Shown here piece after piece: positions 44,013-51,704 of a stretch of DNA of 64,000 bases. The notes below the pieces were generated by a model that searched no databases, had not been told where the DNA came from, and saw nothing but the letters and a program-made list of their open reading frames with translations. A program made the position numbers and the translations under genes. The stretch is from an uncultured Christensenella sp. (lineage in GTDB: Bacteria; Bacillota; Clostridia; Christensenellales; Borkfalkiaceae). Each line of letters opens with the position of its first letter. Position 1 is the stretch's first letter. Location of the stretch: positions 426,952 through 490,951 of the forward strand of contig CAJTLT010000001.1 in assembly GCA_910577375.1 (NCBI GenBank). The letters are read 5' to 3'.

Positions 44013-44407
44013 TCTTTCTTTCCTTGTATATCCGTAATATGCACAATATCGAACGTAAACGCGACGTAACCGGCAATACCGGCGGCGTCCAGCTCGAATA
44101 CGTCTTTTATCTTTAATAAGCACCTGCGCCCCGTGTAAAGCTCCTTGCGGTATGCTTCGCATTGATGACGTTTGCAATCTTCCGGAATTTTATGATAGTC
44201 TTGCTCATTGTAAGGGTCATACTCAACCGGCGGACAGTTTGCGCCGTGGTCCGGACAAGCCGGAATATCTTGATAGCCTTCAAACTCTTCTAAAATTACC
44301 CTGTCGCCGGGCTTAAAACCGCGGTCATTATTGCGTATTTCAAACGGCTTCGTCCCGTCTATTACCGCCTGAAAGTATTCAGGCAACGTTTTTAAATGGT
44401 GCGTCAT
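44009..44407 (-). CDS. DUF3850 (ASCH/PUA-like) protein
   Basis: 132 residues. HHLKTLPEYFQAVIDGTKPFEIRNNDRGFKPGDRVILEEFEGY is the DUF3850 signature, an ASCH/PUA-like fold common in phages and plasmids. Between residues 50 and 90 lies an insert with four Cys (CPDHGANC, CKRHQC) that may bind zinc. Presumed RNA-binding, function unknown. It overlaps both neighbours by ATGA. Confidence 0.85.
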   Translation of the reverse strand: MTHHLKTLPEYFQAVIDGTKPFEIRNNDRGFKPGDRVILEEFEGYQDIPACPDHGANCPPVEYDPYNEQDYHKIPEDCKRHQCEAYRKELYTGRRCLLKIKDVFELDAAGIAGYVAFTFDIVHITDIQGKKE

Positions 44408-44670
44408 TGTTCTTCCTTCCCCGGCTCGTCCAGTTGCAAATAATAATTTGTGTCGTTGTGCAGCCTATCAAGCCGTTTATTTATTCTTTTAAATTTTGCA
44501 AAGTCTTTCGTAATGTCGGTCTTTTCAAATTCAGTTATAAGCTCGTTAAACTTTCTGTTTTGCCGTTCAATTAAAAATTCATTAATCACATACTTTGCAG
44601 AAAGTGACGACTTTAAAATTCTTTTTACAAGCTCGCAAAGCTCGTCCTTCGTCAGTTCCGTGAGTTTCAT
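44404..44670 (-). CDS. small helical hypothetical protein
   Basis: 88 residues, helical and charged (LTKDELCELVKRILKSSLSA, NKRLDRLHNDTNYYLQLDEP). The start is directly after the stop of the large regulator-like gene, with GAGG 9 nt upstream. No family recognised. Confidence 0.6.
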   Translation of the reverse strand: MKLTELTKDELCELVKRILKSSLSAKYVINEFLIERQNRKFNELITEFEKTDITKDFAKFKRINKRLDRLHNDTNYYLQLDEPGKEEQ

Positions 44671-46218
44671 TTAAACCTCTTTTGCGTGCGCTGTAAGCCA
44701 CGTTATTGCGTCCGTATAACAAATACCTTTGGAATCGAACTTGTCGTGCTTATCGTCTATAATCGCATAAGCTACGCGCTCTTTTGCGCCGGGAGTGGAA
44801 CTGAAAGACCAATATTCAAAACCTACTTCAACGATGAGCGCGGCCCCGTTGGCGAAATCGAAGCGGTAAAACGTTTTGTCTACCTGTTTAACTTCAAGCC
44901 ATACACCCCAGCTTCGGAAATCGTCCAGCCACGCGCGGCGTGCCTTTTCATTTTTAAGATTCAATAAATTTGCTTTTGCCTTGTACTTCGGTTTAATCAG
45001 TTCGTCAAGGTTTTTTATTAAATTGTCGTATTCCTCATCGCTTATAGGCAACGTTGCCGCTTCGGGTTCTGATTGTCCAGTCGACTGGACTTTGTTCTCT
45101 TCCGGTGTTTCCGCAACGTTCACCACCAGCCCGTCCTGCTCCGCTTTCCATTGTAAATACTGCTCTTGTTCGGCGTCCGATAAATAATCGCCAGTGTATA
45201 TTAAATCTGATATATTGCGCGCTACTTCTTCCCACGTCAAGTTGATTTTTTGAAACGGGTCAAAGCTTATAAACTGTATGCCGTTATTATCATATGTACG
45301 GTTCATTTTGGCTTCTTTGGAATAAAAACCGTGCGTAAAATTCTGCTTGTTGTCATAGTTATATACACCTTTTATAAAGTCCGGGAAATTGCCTTCTAAC
45401 GGCTTGTTACGGTAACGGTCTACTATCTGAAACTTTGCGTCTTCAACGTAAATATCTACACCCGTCAATCCGACTTTTATTATTTCGGATTCAGCGCGCA
45501 TTCCCGGTTCGCTATGTTGGATTAATTCATCAGCGGTAACTTCTTCAAGCTCCGCTTCAAACTCTTCGTCCGTCTGTTCCGGTTCTTCGGGTTCCGTCAG
45601 TCCAATCGATTGGACTTTGTTCTCTTCCGGCTCCGGCGTTTCTGCCCGTTCCATAAATTCCAGAAGCGGCGCGGGCGCAGGCTTTTTAACAAGCTCCAGA
45701 AACTCGTCCGCGGTCTTGCAGTCCGGCAGCTCGCCATTATCTGTTATGTATTTATCCCAGTAGCGGCGTACTTCCTTAATTTTTGAAACGCTGTCTTTCG
45801 GCGTCAGAATCCTTTCTATTCCGCCGCGACCGCGTATAGTCTTTGCCTTGCTCATTTCCAAAAGCGCCGTATATGAATAACCCCTGAACTTGTTCTCGAT
45901 ATAAAGCGGCGTTTCGCTCTTTGCGTAATTAAACGCTTGCATAAGCCCGTAAGTTGTTGAGCGTTTAAACCCGAACTCCGCCTCGGCAAGCTCTTCTATA
46001 TTCGCATAGCCCAGCGCTTCATAATATTTACAACGGTTTGCTTCGTCCAAGCGAAAGCCTATAAAATACGACCTGTGTTTTATATCGTCTATCGCGTCGT
46101 TTACTACTTTTAAAAAATCATTGGCATATACGAGCTGCGTTTCATCGCTCGCTTTGACTTTTTTATTCTCCAAAGGTCTATACTCGCCGTATTTGTTTTG
46201 AATTAAAACGTCGTCCAT
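44671..46218 (-). CDS. modular element protein with HTH-like N-terminus and two VQS linkers
   Basis: 515 residues from the ATG at 46218 (GAGGT 6 nt upstream); the open frame extends to 46242. The N-terminal part (about 35-130) includes a putative helix-turn-helix (EALGYANIEELAEAEFGFKRSTTYGLMQAF). Two Glu/Pro-rich linkers carry the related peptides NKVQSIGLTEPEEP and NKVQSTGQSEPEAA, each encoded over a copy of the 16-bp palindrome. They separate N-terminal, middle (about 235-345) and C-terminal (about 410-515, RRAWLDDFRSWGVWLE) domains; the last resembles a domain seen in other Firmicutes mobile elements. Function unknown, likely DNA-binding. Confidence 0.7.
   Translation of the reverse strand: MDDVLIQNKYGEYRPLENKKVKASDETQLVYANDFLKVVNDAIDDIKHRSYFIGFRLDEANRCKYYEALGYANIEELAEAEFGFKRSTTYGLMQAFNYAKSETPLYIENKFRGYSYTALLEMSKAKTIRGRGGIERILTPKDSVSKIKEVRRYWDKYITDNGELPDCKTADEFLELVKKPAPAPLLEFMERAETPEPEENKVQSIGLTEPEEPEQTDEEFEAELEEVTADELIQHSEPGMRAESEIIKVGLTGVDIYVEDAKFQIVDRYRNKPLEGNFPDFIKGVYNYDNKQNFTHGFYSKEAKMNRTYDNNGIQFISFDPFQKINLTWEEVARNISDLIYTGDYLSDAEQEQYLQWKAEQDGLVVNVAETPEENKVQSTGQSEPEAATLPISDEEYDNLIKNLDELIKPKYKAKANLLNLKNEKARRAWLDDFRSWGVWLEVKQVDKTFYRFDFANGAALIVEVGFEYWSFSSTPGAKERVAYAIIDDKHDKFDSKGICYTDAITWLTAHAKEV
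45075..45090. repeat. 16-bp palindrome, copy 2
   Basis: GTCCAGTCGACTGGAC, perfect palindrome inside the 515-residue gene, encoding part of VQSTG. Confidence 0.85.
45600..45615. repeat. 16-bp palindrome, copy 3
   Basis: GTCCAATCGATTGGAC, identical to copy 1, inside the 515-residue gene, encoding part of VQSIG. Copies 2 and 3 share the next bases TTTGTTCTCTTCCGG. Confidence 0.85.
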
Positions 46219-46222
46219 ATAG

Positions 46223-46462
46223 TTACCTCTTTTGATGTTCAAGATATTTAATAGTCTTGTTAACGTACATTTCCGCGTCTATTGCCGGTCCGTGGCGCGA
46301 CGTCATTTTTTGGATTGCCTGAATACGTTTTTTTATGCCGCACAGTTCCGTTATTAATTTATCGCAGGTCCTGTTTATTTCTTCTGCATTGGGGTCAAGT
46401 GTTACCGGCGGCTCTATCGGGTAAGGCTGAAAACAATTATTTAAATCTACTTTATTTTTCAT
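46223..46462 (-). CDS. small hypothetical protein
   Basis: 79 residues, helical (AEEINRTCDKLITELCGIKKRIQAIQKM), with GAGG 7 nt before the ATG. Soluble, no family recognised. Part of the tight central operon. Confidence 0.6.
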   Translation of the reverse strand: MKNKVDLNNCFQPYPIEPPVTLDPNAEEINRTCDKLITELCGIKKRIQAIQKMTSRHGPAIDAEMYVNKTIKYLEHQKR

Positions 46463-46475
46463 TCCGTTACCTCAA

Positions 46476-46709
46476 CTACACCCGTGCCATAACGCCTTCG
46501 AGCTTTAAACCTCTAAGCCCCACGGCGTAATATTCGCCGGTTGAAAAATCAGCTTCAATTCTTGTATGCAGCCATTTATTGCACAGAAAAAGTTCCACGC
46601 AATCACCGCAATGGAACTCATATTCCGAGCCACTGCACCCGTTCGCTATTGCCAATCTGTCACCGCTGTTTAAGTACAATTTGCCCTTTAAAAATCTTTT
46701 GTTGTTCAT
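46476..46709 (-). CDS. DUF5348-like small protein
   Basis: 77 residues. The pattern FLKGKLYLNSGDRLAI, FHCGDCVELFLCNKW, HTRIEAD and GEYYAVGLRGLKLEGVMARV fits the small beta-rich DUF5348 family seen in Firmicutes mobile elements. The start overlaps the stop of the preceding gene as ATGA, with GGAAGG upstream. Function unknown. Confidence 0.65.
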   Translation of the reverse strand: MNNKRFLKGKLYLNSGDRLAIANGCSGSEYEFHCGDCVELFLCNKWLHTRIEADFSTGEYYAVGLRGLKLEGVMARV

Positions 46710-46936
46710 CTTAAACCTTCCTTAAATTTTATTTTAAACTCCCCGGAAAGAGTGTTTAATGCTTGTCCTTCAATTCCCGCACTGATTCCGGCAGTACGGG
46801 AACGAAAGGTAAAAGAGCCGAAGGACCGGGCTTTACCAGCCCCCCGACGTATAGACGCCGTCGTCGCTATTGTTAATTTGCTATTTGCTGAATTTTTATA
46901 TTTATTTTTTTGTTTTTGCAACTCCGGCGTTATCAT
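46706..46936 (-). CDS. small basic hypothetical protein
   Basis: 76 residues, rich in Ser, Thr, Arg and Lys (SIRRGAGKARSFGSFTFRSR). The stop overlaps the next ATG (ATGA), which supports translation, but no clear ribosome binding site precedes its own ATG. Moderate support only. Confidence 0.5.
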   Translation of the reverse strand: MITPELQKQKNKYKNSANSKLTIATTASIRRGAGKARSFGSFTFRSRTAGISAGIEGQALNTLSGEFKIKFKEGLR

Positions 46937-46988
46937 TCGGCGCGGTTAAAGTGCGCCGTATTACTTCCGCTTTTCCGCGGTTGTTGGC

Positions 46989-47633
46989 TTATTTCTTTTT
47001 CTTTTCTTCTTCCGGCTTAAACGTATGCGTTACCTGCCTATCCGTCGGAGAAACGAGTACGACTTTACCGGTCTTTGTATACATATCCGCCGCATAGTCT
47101 TTTGCTTCTTGTTCGGTTGCGAAAGTCTTACCGCTCCGCTTCACGTCGTCCCACGCCGTATATCCTCCGGTCTTTGCAACGCGCCGCAGCACTTTCGATA
47201 ACGGTTTAGTTTTTGGTTTGCCGACGTTTAATATAAGCGGCGTAACTTTGGACTCTTTCATCTCCTCAGTGTCGCTATGTTTTAACGGGTCTGCAACGCG
47301 CTTTTTCGGACTTTTAACGGGCTTCTTCGTTTTGTCGGGTTTGGGTTCCGCACGTTTTCCAGCGGGCTTCTGTTTTGTCTTTTTCGGTGCTTTCGGCGCG
47401 GTCGACTTTATCTTTTTAACCGACTTTTCTTTCTTTTTGTTTTTACCGCTTATATCCGACGTGCCCGAAAGCATTACTACCGCGCCCGCCTCTGATATCG
47501 TAGCTTTATACCCTTTCGGGATTTTCTTCTCTTCTCCCTCTTTTATGCGTTTATTTAATTTCGTTGCCGCAGGCTGTTCGGAAGCTGCCTTTTTACCGCT
47601 CCGCTTCTTAGGCTGCTTATCTTTCTTTTTCAT
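46989..47633 (-). CDS. lysine-rich histone-like protein
   Basis: 214 residues, about one quarter Lys. Residues 1-130 are low-complexity Lys/Pro/Ala sequence (for example KSVKKIKSTAPKAPKKTKQK) like H1-type DNA-condensing tails. Residues about 150-195 form a small folded part (RRVAKTGGYTAWDDVKRSGKTFATEQEAKDYAADMYTKTGKVVLV). AAAGGAG stands before the ATG. It could compact the element's DNA in a virion or in the cell. No family recognised. Confidence 0.65.
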   Translation of the reverse strand: MKKKDKQPKKRSGKKAASEQPAATKLNKRIKEGEEKKIPKGYKATISEAGAVVMLSGTSDISGKNKKKEKSVKKIKSTAPKAPKKTKQKPAGKRAEPKPDKTKKPVKSPKKRVADPLKHSDTEEMKESKVTPLILNVGKPKTKPLSKVLRRVAKTGGYTAWDDVKRSGKTFATEQEAKDYAADMYTKTGKVVLVSPTDRQVTHTFKPEEEKKKK

Positions 47634-47651
47634 AATTTCGCTCCTTTTAAC

Positions 47652-47680
47652 TTGACTGTCGCTTATTTATGTGTTATTCT
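47652..47680 (+). promoter_or_regulatory. plus-strand promoter in a second gene gap
   Basis: TTGACT at 47652-47657, a 17-nt spacer and TATTCT at 47675-47680, facing against the operon. Confidence 0.5.
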
Positions 47681-47686
47681 TTAAAT

Positions 47687-47808
47687 GGTCCTTGAAATAA
47701 AGGAACACCACAACCCACAGGGTTGAATGCAGGTAAGGTTGAAATGCCTTGCACCCGCCGTGTTAAATCCGGCATTGAAGCAGGTGGTTTAATCCTGCTT
47801 TTTCTTTT
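47687..47808 (+). ncRNA. candidate small RNA B, opposite to the operon
   Basis: About 120 nt downstream of the promoter at 47652. Helices: TCCTT/AAGGA (47689), CAACCC/GGGTTG (47711), GCCG/CGGC (47757) and a terminator AGCAGG/CCTGCT (47779-47799) followed by TTTTTCTTTTT. A good terminator on the strand opposite to the operon is the main support. The 3' end overlaps the stop of the 148-residue gene. No known RNA family recognised. Confidence 0.42.
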
Positions 47809-48235
47809 TATCGCCGTTTTTTAACGCGGCGATTTTCTTTTTGTTCTCTGTTGCTTGTCTTGAATGATTTAGTACCGTATCTCGGACTTTCGCAACTTGA
47901 CGGTTGTTTAAATCATATTTTGAATCGTTTTCTACAAAGCGCACTCCGTCTATCTTTATAGGCTTACCGTCCGCGTCTTTGATTTCAACAAAATGCTTAA
48001 AATATGTAGTTTTGCCGTTGCCCTTATTATAGCCTTTAAGTTTCGTTGTGTTCGGCTGGTTTTCCGTTGTCAGTCTTACAACTCCCAGTTCGCCGGATTT
48101 ATTACGGGCAATAACCGCAATCCAACGCTTTTCTTTCGGTTTGGATTTGCTTTTTTTATTTGTCGGAAGATATTCGTCTTTCGTCTTAATCGTTCTGCCA
48201 ATAGCCCCGACGTCCGTCTTTTTATCTCTTGCCAT
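47789..48235 (-). CDS. basic hypothetical protein of the element
   Basis: 148 residues from the ATG at 48235 (MARDKKTDVGAIGRT, GGGAAG upstream); the open frame reaches 48268. A beta-rich middle (RWIAVIARNKSGELGVVRLTTENQP) is flanked by Lys-rich ends. It overlaps the preceding membrane protein gene by 14 nt. No family recognised. Soluble, possibly nucleic-acid binding. Confidence 0.62.
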   Translation of the reverse strand: MARDKKTDVGAIGRTIKTKDEYLPTNKKSKSKPKEKRWIAVIARNKSGELGVVRLTTENQPNTTKLKGYNKGNGKTTYFKHFVEIKDADGKPIKIDGVRFVENDSKYDLNNRQVAKVRDTVLNHSRQATENKKKIAALKNGDKKKKQD

Positions 48236-48581
48236 TGCTGCGCTTCCCTTTGTTATTCTTTCCGGCACGCTTAGGCGGCAGATAATTTATGTAAGGTGTC
48301 TGCGGCTCTTTCTGTTCGCGCGGTATTTCCAATATGATTTTTTGCGTGTTCTGCGCCGCCGCTAAATCAACGTAGCGCCTGTGCCATAACTGCGCTTTCC
48401 GACGTCTGCGTTCTGCAAGCCATTGAACTATTGAAATTAACGCCCATAAAACGAATAGCCCGGCAACAACCCAAGCGCCCAACGAAAACCAATTTAGCCA
48501 ATCCGCATATTGATTAAGATATCTGAACAGAAAGCCCAGACCCGTAAAACAACCGCTTATAAACAGTAATAAAATCGTCAT
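48222..48581 (-). CDS. small membrane protein of the structural block
   Basis: 119 residues, two membrane helices (about 2-19 and 30-54) followed by an Arg/Lys-rich tail (AERRRRKAQLWHRRYV) that should stay in the cytoplasm. ATGA overlap with the preceding gene. Fits a minor coat or membrane-embedded assembly protein of a non-tailed virus; no family recognised. Confidence 0.65.
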   Translation of the reverse strand: MTILLLFISGCFTGLGFLFRYLNQYADWLNWFSLGAWVVAGLFVLWALISIVQWLAERRRRKAQLWHRRYVDLAAAQNTQKIILEIPREQKEPQTPYINYLPPKRAGKNNKGKRSNGKR

Positions 48582-48970
48582 ATCGTTTTAACTCCTTTTT
48601 TTGTATTTGCACCCGTAATATGCGTCGTTTTCGCCGCTTTTACGGGTTGTTTTATGTTTGCCGGTATTTGCGGCGCCGGTTTAGCCGTTGCCCCCCGAAT
48701 ATGCGCCGTTTTAACCGCTTTTGCCGGTTTATCCGGTTGCGGCTCTTTTTCACCGTTGCAGTAAACTATTGCAGGCGGCTCTTCCGCCTTCCGCTCACGC
48801 TGCACGGCGCTTAATATTATTCGCAAGGCGCCGAGCGTTAACAGCGCATATATGTCATACGGTTCGGGCAATCTCGTTCCGAGTATTCCGCACGCCATAA
48901 ATGTAATTTCAAGAATAATCCGCAACCACTTCCGGCGGCGGCGTTTTCGTTCCTGCTTTGCCTTTCGCAT
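48578..48970 (-). CDS. small membrane protein with internal repeat
   Basis: 130 residues. A strongly basic start (MRKAKQERKRRRRKWLR) leads into two hydrophobic stretches (about 17-34 and 40-56). The C-terminal half holds a duplicated peptide, KAVKTAHIRGATAKP and KAAKTTHITGANTKK, about 30 residues apart. Its start shares bases with the previous stop (TAATG), so it is coupled to the 73-residue gene. No family recognised. Confidence 0.65.
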   Translation of the reverse strand: MRKAKQERKRRRRKWLRIILEITFMACGILGTRLPEPYDIYALLTLGALRIILSAVQRERKAEEPPAIVYCNGEKEPQPDKPAKAVKTAHIRGATAKPAPQIPANIKQPVKAAKTTHITGANTKKGVKTI

Positions 48971-49191
48971 TACTCTTCTTTGTCCTTGTCCTTGTTTTTG
49001 CTTAAAACTTTGTTAAGCTCGCCGCCAATCCTGATTAAAATAAATACCGTCGCTATGCCGCCCAGAATTGCGCAAATCCAAGTTACCGCAGGCAATAACT
49101 TCTCTATAAGTTCAATGCTCTCTGCAAAGTAACCCATAACAACCCGACCCATAACAAATACTATTGTTAATATCGTAAACAGCGCTATCAT
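48970..49191 (-). CDS. two-helix small protein, candidate major coat protein
   Basis: 73 residues. A hydrophobic leader (MIALFTILTIVFVMGRVVMG) is followed by a short acidic amphipathic stretch (YFAESIELIEKLL), a hydrophobic helix with small residues (AVTWICAILGGIATVFILI) and a charged Lys-containing tail (NKVLSKNKDKDKEE). That order is the plan of filamentous-phage pVIII precursors; cleavage after the leader would leave about 53 residues. A holin or other small membrane protein is the alternative. The start overlaps the stop of the 836-residue protein (ATGA). Confidence 0.65.
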   Translation of the reverse strand: MIALFTILTIVFVMGRVVMGYFAESIELIEKLLPAVTWICAILGGIATVFILIRIGGELNKVLSKNKDKDKEE

Positions 49192-51698
49192 TTGGTTTTG
49201 CCTGCCTTTGCGTTATTTGTTTTCTGTTTGCCGTTCTGCGGCGCTTTCCGCTTCTGCGCGGGCTTTGCCTTAGCTTTTGTTTTCTTGCGTTTTGCCGCGG
49301 CTTTACGGCGCTTTCGCTCCGCTTGCTTTTTAGCCTTTGCATTTTGCGCGGCGGTCTTTTTCTCTGCTTTCGCTTGTTGCCTTGCAGCTTTGGCGTCTTG
49401 CTTAGCTTTCTGTTTCGCCGCTTTTTTATTGTCCTTTGCTTCGATTTTTTCCCGGTAAATCTGCTCTTTACGCAGGAGCTTATTTTGATAGCGTGATATC
49501 TGCAAGGCTTCTTTCCGAGCCAGCTTTGCCTGTCGCAGTTTCTTCTTACGTTCCTTACGTTCGGCAGCTCTGGCTTTCAGTTTTACCGCCAGCTTTTTTA
49601 TTGCTATAAACGGCTGTTTTATTAGCCACCACAAACCGCTTAACGCCCATTTCAAGCCTTTTTTTATGCCCCGCCATATCGTTGCAAACAAGGGAAAAAA
49701 CAGCGATAACAGTTTTATCAAGACTGCCAATACTATCAAGCCGACGATAACCGTTATAGTTACCGCCCACCATTCGCCTCGGCACAGCGCGTCTAAAAAT
49801 AGTCCCCACCAATTTTTTTCATCAGGCTTTGCGTTCGGCGGCGGCGTAACGTCTGCCGCTATATCTATCGGCGACATTACAACCGGTATTACGGTTTTTA
49901 CGTCGTTTTTGGTAAACGTAAGGTCTATAATGTCAAAGTCAAGCTGTATCCACTCTTGCGCAAAATACGCGTTCGTATCAACGGCTTTATAATTGCCAAA
50001 GTCACCGCCTATCAATGCCCAATCTTTTATACGTTCGTATTCGGTAGCTTCATTTGAAACGTATTCGGTTTGATGATATCTGAATAAATAAGTTGTTTCA
50101 GCTTTTGATTCTGCACTCTTTACAAACGCACGAAATACGTCGTAGTCGCTTTCGTCAATATAATAAGTATCGCAAAAGCCTTTCACCGATGAAGCCATTG
50201 TTATATCGTCTGCCGTCACTTTTTGGATTGCCGACATTGTATAGCTGTTTTCGTGCTTGACTCCCGTCCCAAACAACCTGTCCCAAAGCGTGTCGGAAAC
50301 CGTTTGGTCTGTGAGCTTATATTCTTTCGTGGATTCAATTTCTGCAACAGTAAACTTTTCGTCTACCTCATCAAACAAAACACGCGCATAACGGTTGTTT
50401 ACAAGCTCTGTTGTCGGATGTTCGCCGGAACGCTCAGGCTGGGATAAATTACCGTATTTCTCCGTAAACGCTTCCAGCCAGCCCTTTTCGCCTTTCGCTT
50501 TATTGCCTATTATCTTTTCTGCCGGCAACGTGTAATTATCCGCGTCGCCGTTTTCCGCGTAAAATAAATAATTCAAATAATATACGGGATTATCATACTG
50601 AAACTGTACGTCCATTAAATAATCCGTTCCGTCATAACTCGTATAGTGGTTATATGCGTAATACCCGCCGAACTTCGCAGAGTCTGGGTTGTCTATTAAA
50701 TCCTTTACCGCTTTCGTAGCAACAACGGAATACTTTAAGTCCGTGTTCGGGTTTAATTCTCTAATAGACCCGCCATTTACGTACTGTGTTAAATATTTTA
50801 ATAATTCCGTATAAATAGTTTGGTTGCCGGTTACCAGTATCGGCGCGGTATACGCGTTTAACCACGTCGCTTTTACCGCCGTCATTTCCCCGTACTTGTC
50901 TACAATTTCATTAGGCACGGAAAAATAAACCGAGTGCAGCGTATCCTTTGTGTAACCGTCCGAATGCGTTCCCTCGGGTCTGAAATACGTTGCGTGTACG
51001 TCAAGCGTTAAATATTCGTCTAAGCCGTCCACAACGCATTGTAGAGTGTCGTTTGCCGCAAGCTCTGAACCATAACCCTTCGCGTAGCCGCTATACGTAT
51101 ACGTTTGTGCGCAAACGTATTCCGTTACTTCGTTTTTAAACGATAACTCTATTCCGCTGACTTTATATACTCGCTTATTTTCTTCTAACGCTTTTAATAT
51201 GCTTATCCGCTCCGCGTCGCTGAGCTGCACTTTAAATTTGTAAAACCGTCCTTCATATCCCGGCTCGGTACTATAATTTAAAAATTTTAATTGCGGCTTT
51301 ATAAAATGCTGCTCGTTGCCGTATGTAAACTGAATTTTGTTGCGTTCAGTATTAGCGTCTATCGGTTTGTCTTGCGGATTGTATACGTATACATACAGTC
51401 CGTAATCTACTTGTTTTACCGCAAAATACGAATAGCAAAACTCAACGAATGAGATTATCTTCGGGTCGCCGTTATCTTTATGCGGGAATTTTGATATATC
51501 AAACTCTTCGTCGCCTATGGTCGAATTTTGCAAATCCGTCCATACGTTTTGATTTTCATACAAGTTAACAACGCCGGTTGCCGCTGCCGTTGCCCGCGCA
51601 CCAGTTCCGACGTTCAGGAGCGTTGCCGTAAACAACGTAAAAACGGCAAGCAACACCGTTAAAACGTATTTAATTTTGTAAGCCTGCCGTTTCATCAA
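49188..51698 (-). CDS. large secreted, membrane-anchored protein with basic cytoplasmic tail
   Basis: 836 residues from the TTG at 51698 (AGAGGT 8 nt upstream); the ATG in the next codon is the alternative. Signal peptide (about 1-37, ending ARATAAA), a long extracytoplasmic part rich in Tyr, Asn and Thr (about 38-640), a membrane anchor at about 650-676 (WWAVTITVIVGLIVLAVLIKLL), an amphipathic stretch and a 120-residue Lys/Arg/Ala tail. By size and topology it could be an adsorption (pIII-like) or membrane channel protein of the element. No domain recognised. It leads the tightly coupled block 836-73-130-119-148. Confidence 0.78.
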   Translation of the reverse strand: MMKRQAYKIKYVLTVLLAVFTLFTATLLNVGTGARATAAATGVVNLYENQNVWTDLQNSTIGDEEFDISKFPHKDNGDPKIISFVEFCYSYFAVKQVDYGLYVYVYNPQDKPIDANTERNKIQFTYGNEQHFIKPQLKFLNYSTEPGYEGRFYKFKVQLSDAERISILKALEENKRVYKVSGIELSFKNEVTEYVCAQTYTYSGYAKGYGSELAANDTLQCVVDGLDEYLTLDVHATYFRPEGTHSDGYTKDTLHSVYFSVPNEIVDKYGEMTAVKATWLNAYTAPILVTGNQTIYTELLKYLTQYVNGGSIRELNPNTDLKYSVVATKAVKDLIDNPDSAKFGGYYAYNHYTSYDGTDYLMDVQFQYDNPVYYLNYLFYAENGDADNYTLPAEKIIGNKAKGEKGWLEAFTEKYGNLSQPERSGEHPTTELVNNRYARVLFDEVDEKFTVAEIESTKEYKLTDQTVSDTLWDRLFGTGVKHENSYTMSAIQKVTADDITMASSVKGFCDTYYIDESDYDVFRAFVKSAESKAETTYLFRYHQTEYVSNEATEYERIKDWALIGGDFGNYKAVDTNAYFAQEWIQLDFDIIDLTFTKNDVKTVIPVVMSPIDIAADVTPPPNAKPDEKNWWGLFLDALCRGEWWAVTITVIVGLIVLAVLIKLLSLFFPLFATIWRGIKKGLKWALSGLWWLIKQPFIAIKKLAVKLKARAAERKERKKKLRQAKLARKEALQISRYQNKLLRKEQIYREKIEAKDNKKAAKQKAKQDAKAARQQAKAEKKTAAQNAKAKKQAERKRRKAAAKRKKTKAKAKPAQKRKAPQNGKQKTNNAKAGKTK

Positions 51699-51704
51699 TT
51701 TGTT

